NCBI GenBank assembly: GCA_038150225.1
Contig: JAYQWG010000004.1
Location: forward strand, 6,125-70,124
Origin: Lucifugimonas sp038150225
GTDB taxonomy: Bacteria > Chloroflexota > Dehalococcoidia > Lucifugimonadales > Lucifugimonadaceae
Length of the DNA stretch: 64,000 nt
Reading direction: 5' to 3'
Numbering within the stretch: position 1 is the stretch's first letter; every line of letters begins with the position of its first letter. A program made the position numbers and the translations under genes. Below, one piece after another: positions 51,338 through 61,123 of the stretch. Below the pieces are notes generated by a model. That model was given only the letters and a program-made list of their open reading frames with translations, was not told the origin of the DNA and did no database searches.

Positions 51338-52621
51338 TTGACTACATCAATCGTTCTAATCGTATTGGGTCTGTGTGGTAGCGCATTCATTAGCGCAACC
51401 GAAGCCGCAGTCCTTGATGCCAGCCGTTACCGAATCGAGCACAAAGCCGAAGAAGGCGACAAACGCGCACGCCTCTTGATCAGAATTTTCGATCAGTACG
51501 AAAAGTTTTTCGGAACTATCCTGCTGTTCGGAAACCTCTTCAACATCATGGTCGCCTCGGTGGGAACGACTCTTGCCATTTCCACCATTGGCGGCGGTGA
51601 GGCGACGGTTCTCTCGACAGCCGTCGCTACTGCTTTGGCAACAGTCGTAGTTGTGGTTGTCGGTGAGCTTACTCCTAAAACGGTAGCCGTCACGGCATCT
51701 GAGCGCTGGTCGCTCATCACAGCAAGACTCGTTCTCTACCTCATGACCGCTTCCTGGCCATTGGTATTCGCATTCACTCTCGTTCCGCGCGGTGTGATGC
51801 GCATTTTCGGAGGAAATGGTACGAACACGTCACCGATCGTTACTCCTGGCGAACTACGTACGCTGATCGACCTTGGTGAAGCTGAAGGCACGGTAGAAGA
51901 GAACACTGGTGAAATGCTCGAGAACATTTTTCGATTCGGCGAGATGGAAGTTCGAGACGTAATGACCCCGCGACCAGAAATCGTTTGGATTCGGTCTGAC
52001 GCTTCGTTCGTCGAGTTTATGGAGTCATACCGACTTTCGCGCCACACACGATTCCCTGTGTTTGAAACCGATCACGACGACGTGGTGGGAATTCTTTCGG
52101 TCAAGGACGTACTCGCTTCGTTATCTGAGGCGAAACTCAAGTTCGATCAACCTGTGATCGACCTGATGAGACAAGCCCACTTTGTCCCAGAAACAAAACT
52201 GCTCGATGATCTTTTCGATGAGATGCAAGAATCAGGGCACAAAGTCTCGTTGGTGGTCGATGAGTTCGGTGGTATTTCCGGCCTGATTACGCTCACGCGC
52301 CTGGTCGAGCAAATTGTTGGTCGAACCGGTGAAGAGGGTCTTAAACCTGAGCGACAGTTCGTTACTGTCAATGAGAACACTTTCGTTCTGGACGGCGGTC
52401 TTCTCATTGGAGAAGCCAACGATGAACTTGAACTCGATATTCCAGAGGGTGAGTACGAAACCATCGCAGGATTCTTCCTGGAGCAAGCACAGAAGCTTCC
52501 AACGGTCGGTTCACGTGTGATGTACGCCAATCTCCGGATGCAAGTAGGTGAAATGGACGGCACCAAGATCAAGACGATCAGGGTCCGTCGCATCACCGAA
52601 CTTGCCGAAGTCACAAGCTAA
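51338..52621 (+). CDS. CNNM/CorC-HlyC family membrane protein with CBS pair
   Basis: 427 residues. An N-terminal DUF21 transmembrane domain (FISATEAAVLDASRYR, about 15-30, then three more hydrophobic segments to about 145, including VVVVVGELTPKTVAVT) is followed by a CBS pair (VRDVMTPRPEIVWI, TRFPVFETDHDDVVGILSVK) and a C-terminal CorC_HlyC domain (VGEMDGTKIKTIRVRRI). Such proteins are linked to Mg2+/Co2+ export or resistance. The start appears to be TTG at 51338 with no clear ribosome site, just after the recA terminator. tilS follows by 8 bases. Confidence 0.93.
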   Translation: MTTSIVLIVLGLCGSAFISATEAAVLDASRYRIEHKAEEGDKRARLLIRIFDQYEKFFGTILLFGNLFNIMVASVGTTLAISTIGGGEATVLSTAVATALATVVVVVVGELTPKTVAVTASERWSLITARLVLYLMTASWPLVFAFTLVPRGVMRIFGGNGTNTSPIVTPGELRTLIDLGEAEGTVEENTGEMLENIFRFGEMEVRDVMTPRPEIVWIRSDASFVEFMESYRLSRHTRFPVFETDHDDVVGILSVKDVLASLSEAKLKFDQPVIDLMRQAHFVPETKLLDDLFDEMQESGHKVSLVVDEFGGISGLITLTRLVEQIVGRTGEEGLKPERQFVTVNENTFVLDGGLLIGEANDELELDIPEGEYETIAGFFLEQAQKLPTVGSRVMYANLRMQVGEMDGTKIKTIRVRRITELAEVTS

Positions 52622-52629
52622 GGTCAGTC

Positions 52630-54051
52630 ATGACCAGTTCAGATAGCTTCGTTGAAAATCTTCGAGACGGTCTAGCCCTGGCTGATGTGCCACCGGACTC
52701 AAAGCTCGTGGTTGCATTTTCAGGCGGCCCCGATTCCACGGCACTTCTCGCAGGTCTCGCGAAACTGCGTTGTGACATGTCACTAGATTTACTGGCATGC
52801 CATGTGAATCACGGCATTAGGAAAGAGTCTTCGGATAAAGATGCCAGGGCGGCAAGCAAGATCGCCGAGTCGTTATCGGTCGAATTCCGACTGTTTGAAA
52901 ACGACATCCCATCAAAAGCTAAGTCGATCAAGCAGGGAATAGAGCAAACGGCGAGAGAGGTTCGGTATGAACTACTAGCCGGGGCGGTTGAGCAATTCGG
53001 CGCAATCGGAGTGGTGATGGGGCACACACTAGATGACCAGGCGGAAACGACGTTGATGCACGCAGCACGAGGAAGCGGTCTTAGAGGAATGAGCGGGATG
53101 CGTCCGCGCTCCGTACTCAACATCCCGTCTCACCAAGTATTAGTAAACGTGATCCGTCCGCTGCTCGGTGTTCGACACCACGATTGCGTCACATTCTGCG
53201 AACTTCAATCGCTCGACTACGTTGTTGATGAATCAAACTCTTCGGATATTTACGCTAGGAACAGGGTCAGGCACGATGCGTTACCGATACTAGAACGTGT
53301 CTCCCCGGGGGCAACAGCAGCCCTTGCTCGCCTTGCAAGGAACTCTCAGCAGGACCTCGACGCTCTTGATTGGTTCACTGACAAAATTGTTACCGATATC
53401 GAAGTCGACGACGGTATCTACAGCGTGGCCGGTATTTCAGATTTGCCAGAGCCTGTAGCTAATAGAGTGCTGATGAGATTGTTCGAAATCGCCTCAGGCA
53501 ACTTACAGGAACTCGAGCGATCTCATTTAGAGTTGATGAAAGGACTCGTGCAAGGTCGTAGCGGAACGGCGATCGATCTACCTCAGGGCATCAAACTGGT
53601 GATCGACAAGGACATGTTTCACTTCCGGACACACAACGGATCGGATGACTGCCCGTACCCACCGGCATTTGAAGAGTCTGAATTCAACGTCCCGTCGCAT
53701 CAACAGTTAGTAAACGACTGGAAACTGATCACCGAATCCGTACCTCGACCGACGAAACTGAACTCGAAAAATCCACTCGAAACTTACACGTCAAACTCGC
53801 TTGAAGCTTCAACTTTACGAGTACGTAATCGACGACCGGGTGATCGATTCCATCCACTCGGTGCTACGGGATCCAAAAAGCTTCAGGATTACTTCATTGA
53901 CGAAGGACTACCGCGTCGCTGGAGAGATCGAGTACCGATCATCGAAGTCAACTCAGAGATCGCCTGGATTGTTGGAGGGCGATTATCAGAGTGGGCGAAG
54001 GTACAGCCTGGTGATGATCGAGTTGTACGGATTGAGTTAATCCGGGGTTAG
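52630..54051 (+). CDS. tilS: tRNA(Ile)-lysidine synthase
   Basis: Modifies the wobble C of the CAU tRNA-Ile to lysidine so that it reads AUA. 473 residues with the PP-loop VAFSGGPDSTALLAGL (SGGPDS at 31-36), HVNHGIRKESSDKDAR, GHTLDDQAETTLMHAARGSG, and the C-terminal TilS domain (RVRNRRPGDRFHPLGATGSK). The ATG has AAGG ahead. Its last four bases overlap the end of the convergent nicotinate phosphoribosyltransferase gene, and no terminator is visible there. Confidence 0.97.
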   Translation: MTSSDSFVENLRDGLALADVPPDSKLVVAFSGGPDSTALLAGLAKLRCDMSLDLLACHVNHGIRKESSDKDARAASKIAESLSVEFRLFENDIPSKAKSIKQGIEQTAREVRYELLAGAVEQFGAIGVVMGHTLDDQAETTLMHAARGSGLRGMSGMRPRSVLNIPSHQVLVNVIRPLLGVRHHDCVTFCELQSLDYVVDESNSSDIYARNRVRHDALPILERVSPGATAALARLARNSQQDLDALDWFTDKIVTDIEVDDGIYSVAGISDLPEPVANRVLMRLFEIASGNLQELERSHLELMKGLVQGRSGTAIDLPQGIKLVIDKDMFHFRTHNGSDDCPYPPAFEESEFNVPSHQQLVNDWKLITESVPRPTKLNSKNPLETYTSNSLEASTLRVRNRRPGDRFHPLGATGSKKLQDYFIDEGLPRRWRDRVPIIEVNSEIAWIVGGRLSEWAKVQPGDDRVVRIELIRG

Positions 54052-55049
54052 AGAACCTGTGAAAGTCTCGGATTGACCGACAGACCCGGGATGCGACCGC
54101 GCTTGGCGATGTTCCGATTCTCAATTTCCTTAATGTCGGCGGTGAAAGATATCGGGCTGGCAGCGGCGATGTAATAACCGACTGCGAACAGGCTGACTGG
54201 AGCCTGAGCTTCCACGAACTGGTTGATTCGTTCAGGTGTAATACCACCACTCACGAAAATATCCACGTGGTGGTATCCGCCCTGGTCCAACCGTGCCCTG
54301 ATCTCGTGAACGAGCTCAGGTGTCACTCCACCACGCTCTTTAGGCGTGTCTAGCCGGATTCCGCGCAGACGCTCTCGCAAAGCCTTGGCAACTTCTAGAG
54401 CCTCTTCGGTCTCATCCTTGAAAGTGTCGACCAGAGCAACACGTGGAACTTCAGGTGGCATGTGCTTATCGAAAGCCATGATTGCCCTTACGGTGTCACC
54501 CATCAACAGGACCAGCGAGTGGGGCATTGTCCCCGAAGGTGTAAGTCCGTGCATTTGCTGTGCGACAACGCTGGAGCTGGACACACATCCACCGACAACT
54601 GCCGAATAGTCCATTACACCAACGACTTCGGGATGAACGTGCCTCGCGCCGTACCCAATGATCGGGATACCGTCTGCGGCAGCAACACATTCCTGAGCGC
54701 CAGTCGCCCATCCGGTACATGAAGCTAACGTGCCCAGAATTGCCGTCTCAAACAAACCGAAAGACGCATAGGGAGCGCGTATTCGAAGTGCCACTTCACC
54801 GGCGGATACGTTGACACCTTCGTCCAGCGCCCAAACTTCCCGCCCCGTTTCAGGGAGAACTCTTTGGAGAAGGGTTTTGACTTCAGTGATACCGCAGAAG
54901 GTTCCATCACGCTCGGCGGTAATCTCAACGACTACTTCGGGATTAACCCCTTCGTTTCGAAGGATCGTGAGGGCTCTGTGGAGTTCGTTGTCGGCCGTGT
55001 ATCCAGTTAGAACTGAACGACCAATTTCAAAATCACCGGGAGTAGTCAT
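54048..55049 (-). CDS. Nicotinate phosphoribosyltransferase (short, archaeal-like form)
   Basis: Salvages nicotinate to nicotinate mononucleotide. 333 residues, shorter than the enterobacterial enzyme. It begins TGYTADNELHRALTIL, has the VVVEITAERDGTFCGI and RAPYASFGLFETAILGTLAS segments, GYGARHVHPEV, HSLVLLMGD, and the phosphate loop FVSGGITPERINQF. It could be called pncB by function. It is the last gene of the minus-strand purine unit, 79 bases after the glycosyltransferase. With nadE in the window it gives two NAD-pathway steps. Confidence 0.9.
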   Translation of the reverse strand: MTTPGDFEIGRSVLTGYTADNELHRALTILRNEGVNPEVVVEITAERDGTFCGITEVKTLLQRVLPETGREVWALDEGVNVSAGEVALRIRAPYASFGLFETAILGTLASCTGWATGAQECVAAADGIPIIGYGARHVHPEVVGVMDYSAVVGGCVSSSSVVAQQMHGLTPSGTMPHSLVLLMGDTVRAIMAFDKHMPPEVPRVALVDTFKDETEEALEVAKALRERLRGIRLDTPKERGGVTPELVHEIRARLDQGGYHHVDIFVSGGITPERINQFVEAQAPVSLFAVGYYIAAASPISFTADIKEIENRNIAKRGRIPGLSVNPRLSQVL

Positions 55050-55128
55050 AAATTTCTGCGATTACCGTGCACGCGAGCTGCGAATACGAACTCTGCAACT
55101 CCACTCTAGCTATGACTGGATTTGGAGG

Positions 55129-55863
55129 TCAAGATGCAGATGGCGGTACGGGACGACCTTTGAACCTTAGTCTCAACAACCCTTTTACGTCTTCCCAGGC
55201 GGTTGAGATTATCTTCACCCGAGTGTCGGGATCGTCTTCCCAACGAACTGGAATCTCCTTTATACGGTAGCCAGCCTTACCGGCAAGTAACAGGAGTTCG
55301 GTGTCAAAGAACCAGGCGTTGTCTTTTGCCAGAGGAACAAGGTTCTCCGACGCCTTCCTCGACACGGCCTTGAATCCGCACTGAGCATCTCGCCAACCAG
55401 TCAGAGGGAACATCATTCGGATCATGATGTTGTAGCCGCGTGACGTTATTTCTCGCTTGAGCGTGCGACCTACAACCTCTGAATCTTTCCGAAGTCGAGA
55501 ACCAATCGCAACGTCATAACCGTTGTCTGCAATCGCAGCGACCAGATCAGGCATGCGATTGATGTCCGTTGATAAATCAACGTCCATGTACAGACGAACG
55601 TCTGCATCACTTTCGGTCCAGGCTTTTTTCAAAGCCCTACCCCGACCACGCTGATCAAGATGAGTCACTCGCAAACTCGGGTATTTCTCAATAAGTTCAG
55701 ATGCAACTTCCGCGGTTCGATCAGTGGACCCGTTATCAGCGACAACGACCCGCCATTCCCTGTCAGGATGGTTTTTCACGAATTCAAAAATTTTCTCGAT
55801 GCAGACAGGTAGCGCGACCTCTTCGTTCAGAACAGGAATGACTATGTCGACTGTCGTTGCCAT
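55129..55863 (-). CDS. Glycosyltransferase family 2 (dolichyl-phosphate glucosyl/mannosyltransferase-like)
   Basis: 244 residues from the ATG at 55863; a TTG at 55884 would add seven. The GT-A fold begins TTVDIVIPVLNEEVALPVCI. It has ADNGSTDRT, the nucleotide/metal DVDLSTD (the DxD motif), GSRLRKDSEVVGRTLKRE, and the family-specific DAQCGFKAVSR and WFFDTELLLLAG. No membrane domain follows, so it probably acts at the inner face of the membrane to load a sugar on a polyprenyl phosphate. It starts 27 bases after purH. Confidence 0.92.
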   Translation of the reverse strand: MATTVDIVIPVLNEEVALPVCIEKIFEFVKNHPDREWRVVVADNGSTDRTAEVASELIEKYPSLRVTHLDQRGRGRALKKAWTESDADVRLYMDVDLSTDINRMPDLVAAIADNGYDVAIGSRLRKDSEVVGRTLKREITSRGYNIMIRMMFPLTGWRDAQCGFKAVSRKASENLVPLAKDNAWFFDTELLLLAGKAGYRIKEIPVRWEDDPDTRVKIISTAWEDVKGLLRLRFKGRPVPPSAS

Positions 55864-55890
55864 TTGAGCCCGCCTACCCGGCAAATCCGC

Positions 55891-57438
55891 TTAGTGGTAG
55901 AAGTGACGAGTACCTGTGAACAGCATAACCAGTCCAAGTTCGTCAGCAGCATCGATGACTTCCTGGTCTTTCACTGATCCGCCCGGCTGAGCAATCGCCA
56001 CCGCCCCCGCTTTCGCAGCGTTTTCTATTCCGTCAGGGAATGGGAAAAAGGCATCGCTCGCCATTACACAACCTTGAGCTTCATCACCGGCTGCACGTCC
56101 GGCGAGATACACACTGATCGCTCTATTTGGCTGACCTGCTCCCATACCTCGAAGCATATTGTCCTTCGCGAACACAATCGCGTTCGAGTGGACAAGCTGA
56201 CATGCCTTCCATGCAAACTCCATGTCAACGAGCTGCTGATCTGTAGGTTGCTTCTTCGTAACAACCTTCCATTCAGAAGCACTTTCGATAATGTTGTCCG
56301 GTTCCTGGATCAAGGCGCCACCAGTTACGTTTCGGACAGTGAGCAAAGGTGACTTAGATGGCTGTACTTCAAGTACTCGAGTCCGCTTTCGCTTGCTGAG
56401 AATTTCGAGTGCTTCTGGCTCGTAGCCCGGTGCTGCGATCACGTCGTAAAGTACTCCACGCATGGCATCGGCAGTTTCTGCAGTAAGTGTTCGGTTGAAT
56501 CCAACGATCCCACCAAAAGCTGAAATGGTGTCGCCTTCGTACGCCTTTCGATACGCGGTTGCCTGGTCGTCATCAAGAGCCAATCCGCATGGATTCGCGT
56601 GCTTTACTACCGACACACAGTGCTTGTCGCTCGCAGGGAACGAGTTCGCTGCTACCCATGCGGCGTCAGCGTCAAAGTAATTCAGGTACGACATATCAAT
56701 GCCGTGCAGTTGCTTCGCATTGACGATTCCGCCTGATTCGCCCGGCGTGACGTACACACCACCCGCCTGATGTGGGTTCTCACCGTAACGAGGAATCATT
56801 ACCCTGTTCCAACCAAAGGTGAGCTCTTCAGGGAACAGTGCCGTTTTGTCATCTGACTCGGCAACTTCAGGTTCCCTCAGGTAAGCAGAAATGAGCGTGT
56901 CGTAGCCAGCAACGTGCTGGAACGCCTTAGCCGCAAGCTTCCGGCGTTGAGCCATAGTGACGTCACCGTTGGAAATCATTTCACCGACCGTTTCGTAGTC
57001 AGCAGGATCAACAACAATTACGACATCTGGAAAATTCTTGGCTGCCGCCCGAGTCATCGCTGGTCCGCCAATGTCGATGTTCTCAAGAGCATCGTCCAGA
57101 GTCACACCTTCCTTGGCGATCGTCTGTTGGAACGGATAGAGGTTATTAACGACGATGTCGATACCCTCAATCCCCTGTTCCTTCATTTCCTGGACGTGGA
57201 CAGGATTGCTTCGCTTACCGAGCAACCCACCATGAATTCGGGGATGGAGCGTCTTTACTCGACCATCGAGAATTTCAGGAGCGCCGGTCACATCGGCTAC
57301 TTCAGTGATGTCGAGTCCGGCGTCTTTCAGCTCTTTCGCGGTACCACCGGTACTGATCAACTCAACCCCCGCGTCGGCGAGTTTTTTTGCGAAGTCGACT
57401 AAACCTGTCCTGTCGTAAGCGGATAGAAGCGCTCTCAA
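55891..57438 (-). CDS. purH: Bifunctional AICAR formyltransferase / IMP cyclohydrolase
   Basis: The last two steps of IMP synthesis. 515 residues with the cyclohydrolase domain (RALLSAYDRTGLVDFAKKLA, LISTGGTAKELKDAG, VKTLHPRIHGGLLG) and the transformylase domain (KHANPCGLALDDDQATAYRK, SNAIVFAKDNMLRGMGAGQP, ending PGGSVKDQEV). The start is a TTG at 57438 with GAGGAAA upstream; no ATG is near the family start. Confidence 0.98.
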   Translation of the reverse strand: MRALLSAYDRTGLVDFAKKLADAGVELISTGGTAKELKDAGLDITEVADVTGAPEILDGRVKTLHPRIHGGLLGKRSNPVHVQEMKEQGIEGIDIVVNNLYPFQQTIAKEGVTLDDALENIDIGGPAMTRAAAKNFPDVVIVVDPADYETVGEMISNGDVTMAQRRKLAAKAFQHVAGYDTLISAYLREPEVAESDDKTALFPEELTFGWNRVMIPRYGENPHQAGGVYVTPGESGGIVNAKQLHGIDMSYLNYFDADAAWVAANSFPASDKHCVSVVKHANPCGLALDDDQATAYRKAYEGDTISAFGGIVGFNRTLTAETADAMRGVLYDVIAAPGYEPEALEILSKRKRTRVLEVQPSKSPLLTVRNVTGGALIQEPDNIIESASEWKVVTKKQPTDQQLVDMEFAWKACQLVHSNAIVFAKDNMLRGMGAGQPNRAISVYLAGRAAGDEAQGCVMASDAFFPFPDGIENAAKAGAVAIAQPGGSVKDQEVIDAADELGLVMLFTGTRHFYH

Positions 57439-57490
57439 GATTTCCTCGTGATTCTCAGTTCCAGTTAGTTAGAAAATAAATATTGGTGGA

Positions 57491-58528
57491 CTAGATTCCT
57501 ATAAGTCGGGTGCGTTCCTCGCCCGCATCTCGCTTTACGACCTCGCCAACCCTGAATGAGCCGGGAACCGAGGCAAGCACATCGTCTGCAAGACCCGGCT
57601 CGACGATGATGGTCATTCCTACTCCCATATTGAACACACGGAACATTTCGAGATCGTCTACGCGTCCCTGCTCCTGGATAAACCTGAAAAGCGGCGGAAT
57701 GTCCCAGGTTGAAATGTCGACATCAGCACCGAGTCCTTCTGCCAGTGCTCGCGGGATGTTCTTGAAGAAGCTACCACCGGTGATGTGCCCCAATCCCCGG
57801 ATCTTGTCAAGAACAGGACTTATGACGTCGAGGTAGCTAACGTGTGTACGCAGAAGCATCTCGCCTAATGTGTCGGATGTTTCTGGAACGTTCGTAGCGA
57901 GAACAGATGGATTTTGGTCGGTCTCAAATACTGATCGAACCAGTGAATAACCATTCGTGTGCAGACCATCGGATTTCAGAGCCAGGATCACGTCGCCTTC
58001 GCGAGTGTTTTCTGGCCGCAATACAGCATCCCTGTGGACTGTTCCAACTATGAATCCAGCGAGGTCGTAATCCTTGTTGTGATAAATGTCGGGCATCGTT
58101 GCCGTCTCACCACCGAGCAGTGCACATCCAGCCGCGGCACAGGCTTTAGCAACACCCGAAACGATCTCTGAAATCTTGTCGGGATCGAATTTGCTCATCC
58201 CGATGTAGTCGAGGAAGAACAAAGGGCGGGCGCCGGCAGGAAGAATATCGTTGATGCAGTGGTTAACGATGCTTGCACCAACTGTGTCGTGCTTACCGAG
58301 AGCATCGGCAATTCGGAGCTTTGTGCCTACTCCGTCGGCACTGGCAACAAGCAATGTGTCGCCAGAAGGATCTGGATCAATGACTCCACCGAACCCACCC
58401 GGTCCTGCAACTACGTTGCTTCCGAGGGTCGAAGCAGCGATGTCCTTGATGGTGACCTTGACGGACGCTGCAGCATTCAGGTCTACACCGGCATCGGCGT
58501 AGGTTTTGCCGCCTGTGCGTTCAGTCAT
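57491..58528 (-). CDS. purM: Phosphoribosylformylglycinamidine cyclo-ligase
   Basis: Closes the imidazole ring to give AIR. 345 residues: TYADAGVDLNAAASVKVTIK at the N-terminus, LLVASADGVGTKLRIADALG, the ALLGGETATMPDIYHNKDYD metal site, and DGLHTNGYSLVR. A 52-bp gap separates it from purH; 154 bp separate it from purF. Confidence 0.98.
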   Translation of the reverse strand: MTERTGGKTYADAGVDLNAAASVKVTIKDIAASTLGSNVVAGPGGFGGVIDPDPSGDTLLVASADGVGTKLRIADALGKHDTVGASIVNHCINDILPAGARPLFFLDYIGMSKFDPDKISEIVSGVAKACAAAGCALLGGETATMPDIYHNKDYDLAGFIVGTVHRDAVLRPENTREGDVILALKSDGLHTNGYSLVRSVFETDQNPSVLATNVPETSDTLGEMLLRTHVSYLDVISPVLDKIRGLGHITGGSFFKNIPRALAEGLGADVDISTWDIPPLFRFIQEQGRVDDLEMFRVFNMGVGMTIIVEPGLADDVLASVPGSFRVGEVVKRDAGEERTRLIGI

Positions 58529-58624
58529 TCAGTCACGCTCCTAACGAGTCACAATGACCCGTTTAATCCTTGTTATTCACCCAATTGAGCACCCTTAAAT
58601 TGGGGCACGGAAAGACAAGGAATA

Positions 58625-58669
58625 AGTATACGTTCGCTAGGGGGATTTTTGACGGGGAATACCCGTCAA
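58625..58669 (-). promoter_or_regulatory. Candidate purM promoter and adjacent hairpin
   Basis: On the minus strand TATACT (58630-58625) is a good -10 about 97 bases ahead of purM, with a weak -35 (GTCAAA). Just upstream TTGACGGG and CCCGTCAA (58649-58669) form an 8-bp inverted repeat with a 5-base loop. It is followed by an A run rather than a T run in the direction of transcription, so it is a possible operator rather than a terminator. Confidence 0.3.
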
Positions 58670-58682
58670 GTGGGGAAGCGGA

Positions 58683-60179
58683 TTAGACGCTTGCTGCGGC
58701 TTCGAATCCCAGCTTGTCCATCTCAAGCTGGACCGGGATGGGGTACTTACCGGTAAAGCACCCATTGCAGTAAGAATTTTCTTCTGCTTTGACCGCGCGT
58801 CGCAGTCCTTCCACCGATAGATAAGCCAGCGAATCAGCGTCGATGTAATCGCGAATCTCTTCGACCGTCTTGTTAGCTGCAATGAGCTGAGAAAGCGTTG
58901 CCATGTCGACACCGAAGTGGCAGGTCGACTTAATTGGCGGTGAAGCCACTCGAACGTGGACTTCTTTAGCGCCGGCATTTCGCAACATCTTGATCACACG
59001 GGTAATCGTCGTGCTTCGAACGATAGAGTCATCCACAACCAGCAATCGCTTGCCCTGGATGATTCCGCGCATCGGGTTAAATTTCGTCTGTACACCTTGC
59101 GCACGAGATCGTTGATCTGGCTGGATAAAGGTTCGCCCAACGTAGCGGTTTCGAATAATCGCTTCGGAATATGGAATCTTCGCCGCTGCTGCCAGACCAA
59201 CCGCGTGAGGTGTGGATGAGTCAGGGATACCCAGGACAATGTCTGCGTCCACGGGATGTTCACGGAATACTTCCGCACCTAATCGTTGTCGAGTTTCGTA
59301 AGCGAGTTCGCCGTTAAGGACGCTGTCAGGTCGGGCGAAGTAAATCTGCTCGAACACACACATTGCGTGCTGCTCTCGCGCCCCCGACCAAATCTGTGAC
59401 TTGAGTCCGTCCTTGTTGATAACCACCGTCTCGCCATTTTCGATTTCGCGGACGAACTCAGCTCCAAGATTGTCTAGAGCTGATGATTCAGATGCGACTA
59501 CCCAACCACCGTTGAGTTTCCCTAAACAAAGCGGGCGAATTCCGAGGGGATCACGTACGGCAATCAACTCATCATCGTTCATGATGACCAGCGAGTAAGC
59601 CCCCTGGAGCCGCCGCATCGCGTACGAAGATATTTCGAACCAATCTTTGCCGGGAGCCCTGGCAAATAATTCAGCGATGACTTCGGTATCAGAAGTCTTT
59701 TCAAAAACAGAGCCGAACTCTTCTGCAAGTTCGACTCTTAGTTGTGGTGCGTTAATTACGTTGCCGTTATGACCTACAGAGATTTTTCCCCTGGGACCTT
59801 CGGCTATGAGAGGTTGAGCGTTATATTCCTTGCTCCCTCCCATAGTGGAATAACGGGTATGGCCGATACCAAGCCGACCAGGAAGCGCCTCAAGCGTGTC
59901 CTCGGTGAATACCTGCGAAACCAGGCCCATCTTCGCCTGGAGTTTAATTCCACTTCCCTGAGAGGTTGAAATTCCGGCACTCTCTTGACCGCGGTGCTGT
60001 AGTGCAAAAAGCCCAAAGAAAACAGTTCGAGCTACGTCTTCACCGGGAATATAAGCCCCGACAATGCCGCATTCTTCGCGTGGCTTATCGTCGGACTGGC
60101 TATTGATCGGACCGTGGGTTTCTGGCACAGAGAAGCCGATACAAGGTTCAAGTCGGTTTAGTGTGACGCCTGAGCACAC
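58683..60179 (-). CDS. purF: Amidophosphoribosyltransferase (Fe-S, propeptide type)
   Basis: First committed step of purine synthesis: glutamine plus PRPP to phosphoribosylamine. The nucleophile Cys in REECGIVGAYIPGED follows a propeptide. The start is uncertain: GTG at 60179 (498 residues) or GTG at 60128. Fe-S ligands match the Bacillus type: HAMCVFEQIYFARPDS, STCHFGVDMAT and SYCNGCFTGKYP. The PRPP loop is RLLVVDDSIVRSTT. Confidence 0.96.
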   Translation of the reverse strand: MCSGVTLNRLEPCIGFSVPETHGPINSQSDDKPREECGIVGAYIPGEDVARTVFFGLFALQHRGQESAGISTSQGSGIKLQAKMGLVSQVFTEDTLEALPGRLGIGHTRYSTMGGSKEYNAQPLIAEGPRGKISVGHNGNVINAPQLRVELAEEFGSVFEKTSDTEVIAELFARAPGKDWFEISSYAMRRLQGAYSLVIMNDDELIAVRDPLGIRPLCLGKLNGGWVVASESSALDNLGAEFVREIENGETVVINKDGLKSQIWSGAREQHAMCVFEQIYFARPDSVLNGELAYETRQRLGAEVFREHPVDADIVLGIPDSSTPHAVGLAAAAKIPYSEAIIRNRYVGRTFIQPDQRSRAQGVQTKFNPMRGIIQGKRLLVVDDSIVRSTTITRVIKMLRNAGAKEVHVRVASPPIKSTCHFGVDMATLSQLIAANKTVEEIRDYIDADSLAYLSVEGLRRAVKAEENSYCNGCFTGKYPIPVQLEMDKLGFEAAASV

Positions 60180-60311
60180 TCGGTACCGACCATGAGGATT
60201 TCATCCGTTCATGAAAACGAACGAGATCGATTTTAACCGCCGTTAACTTGCATGGTCAATGCGACAACAAGTGCCAAACGAGTTGCGATTAAGTGTGTTT
60301 TCCGGGCTGGG

Positions 60312-61109
60312 CTATTTCTCCAGCAACAGTAAAAATTCCCTGTTGCCGCTGTCTCCAAAAATAGGACTTGAAGTGAAATTACGCAGGCGAACAGCGTGCT
60401 CTCCGCACCATTTCACGAATCTTCCAATTACAGTCGCCCACAACTCAGGGCTGTCGATCACTCCACCCTTTGGGACTTCGGATTTTCGTGCTTGAAACTG
60501 GGGTTTGAGCAAAGCCACTACTTGTCGTCCAGAGTCGAGGTGGCGAAACACATCAGGGAGAACTTTCTCCAGCGACGTGAATGATACATCCATGACAGCG
60601 AACTGGATTATTTCAGGGAATGACTCAATGCTCACTGGATTCGTTCGCTCCATGCTGACGACCCGATCGTCACGCAGCAGGTCGTTGTGGAGTTGCCCCC
60701 TACCCGTATCGACAGCGAATACGTTCAACGCACCTCGCTGAAGCAGACAGTCGGTAAAGCCGCCAGTAGACGCACCTACATCCAAACAAACCATGCCATT
60801 CACGTTTATTTGGAACTTAGTTAGAGCATGTTCCAGTTTTTCGCCGCCCCTTGAAACAAACCGTGGTTTCTCGGCGACCTGAATCTCAATTTCATCCGCG
60901 ACGCGCATTCCAGGTGTTGGCGTGCCAGTGTGGTTAGGAAGACGAACCTCGCCGGCCATGACCATTGCAGCTGCTTCCCTAACCTCTGGCGCATGCCCGC
61001 GAGTCACCAACAACTCATCGAGTCGTTGACGTTTTTGCTGTTTGCGGGGAACCACTGAATCTCTACCTATGCGTACTGCGAATTCGTTGACCAGAGTTTC
61101 CGTGAACAC
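60312..61109 (-). CDS. tlyA: TlyA-type rRNA (cytidine 2'-O) methyltransferase
   Basis: 265 residues: an S4 RNA-binding domain (RQRLDELLVTRGHAPEVREA, about 28-85) and an FtsJ-like methyltransferase domain (RFVSRGGEKLEHAL, LDVGASTGGFTDCLLQRGA, VVALLKPQFQARK, GNREFLLLLE) with the K-D-K-E tetrad. TlyA methylates 16S and/or 23S rRNA and influences capreomycin sensitivity in mycobacteria. The start is uncertain: GTG at 61109, or GTG at 61055, which is nearer the S4 domain and leaves room for promoters. A 132-bp gap before purF shows no gene. Confidence 0.93.
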   Translation of the reverse strand: MFTETLVNEFAVRIGRDSVVPRKQQKRQRLDELLVTRGHAPEVREAAAMVMAGEVRLPNHTGTPTPGMRVADEIEIQVAEKPRFVSRGGEKLEHALTKFQINVNGMVCLDVGASTGGFTDCLLQRGALNVFAVDTGRGQLHNDLLRDDRVVSMERTNPVSIESFPEIIQFAVMDVSFTSLEKVLPDVFRHLDSGRQVVALLKPQFQARKSEVPKGGVIDSPELWATVIGRFVKWCGEHAVRLRNFTSSPIFGDSGNREFLLLLEK

Positions 61110-61123
61110 CTATCATCGCTCAC

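Noticed and set aside
58649..58669. Inverted repeat after purF as a terminator
   Set aside because: In the direction of transcription the stem is followed by A and C runs, not T, so it does not fit an intrinsic terminator.
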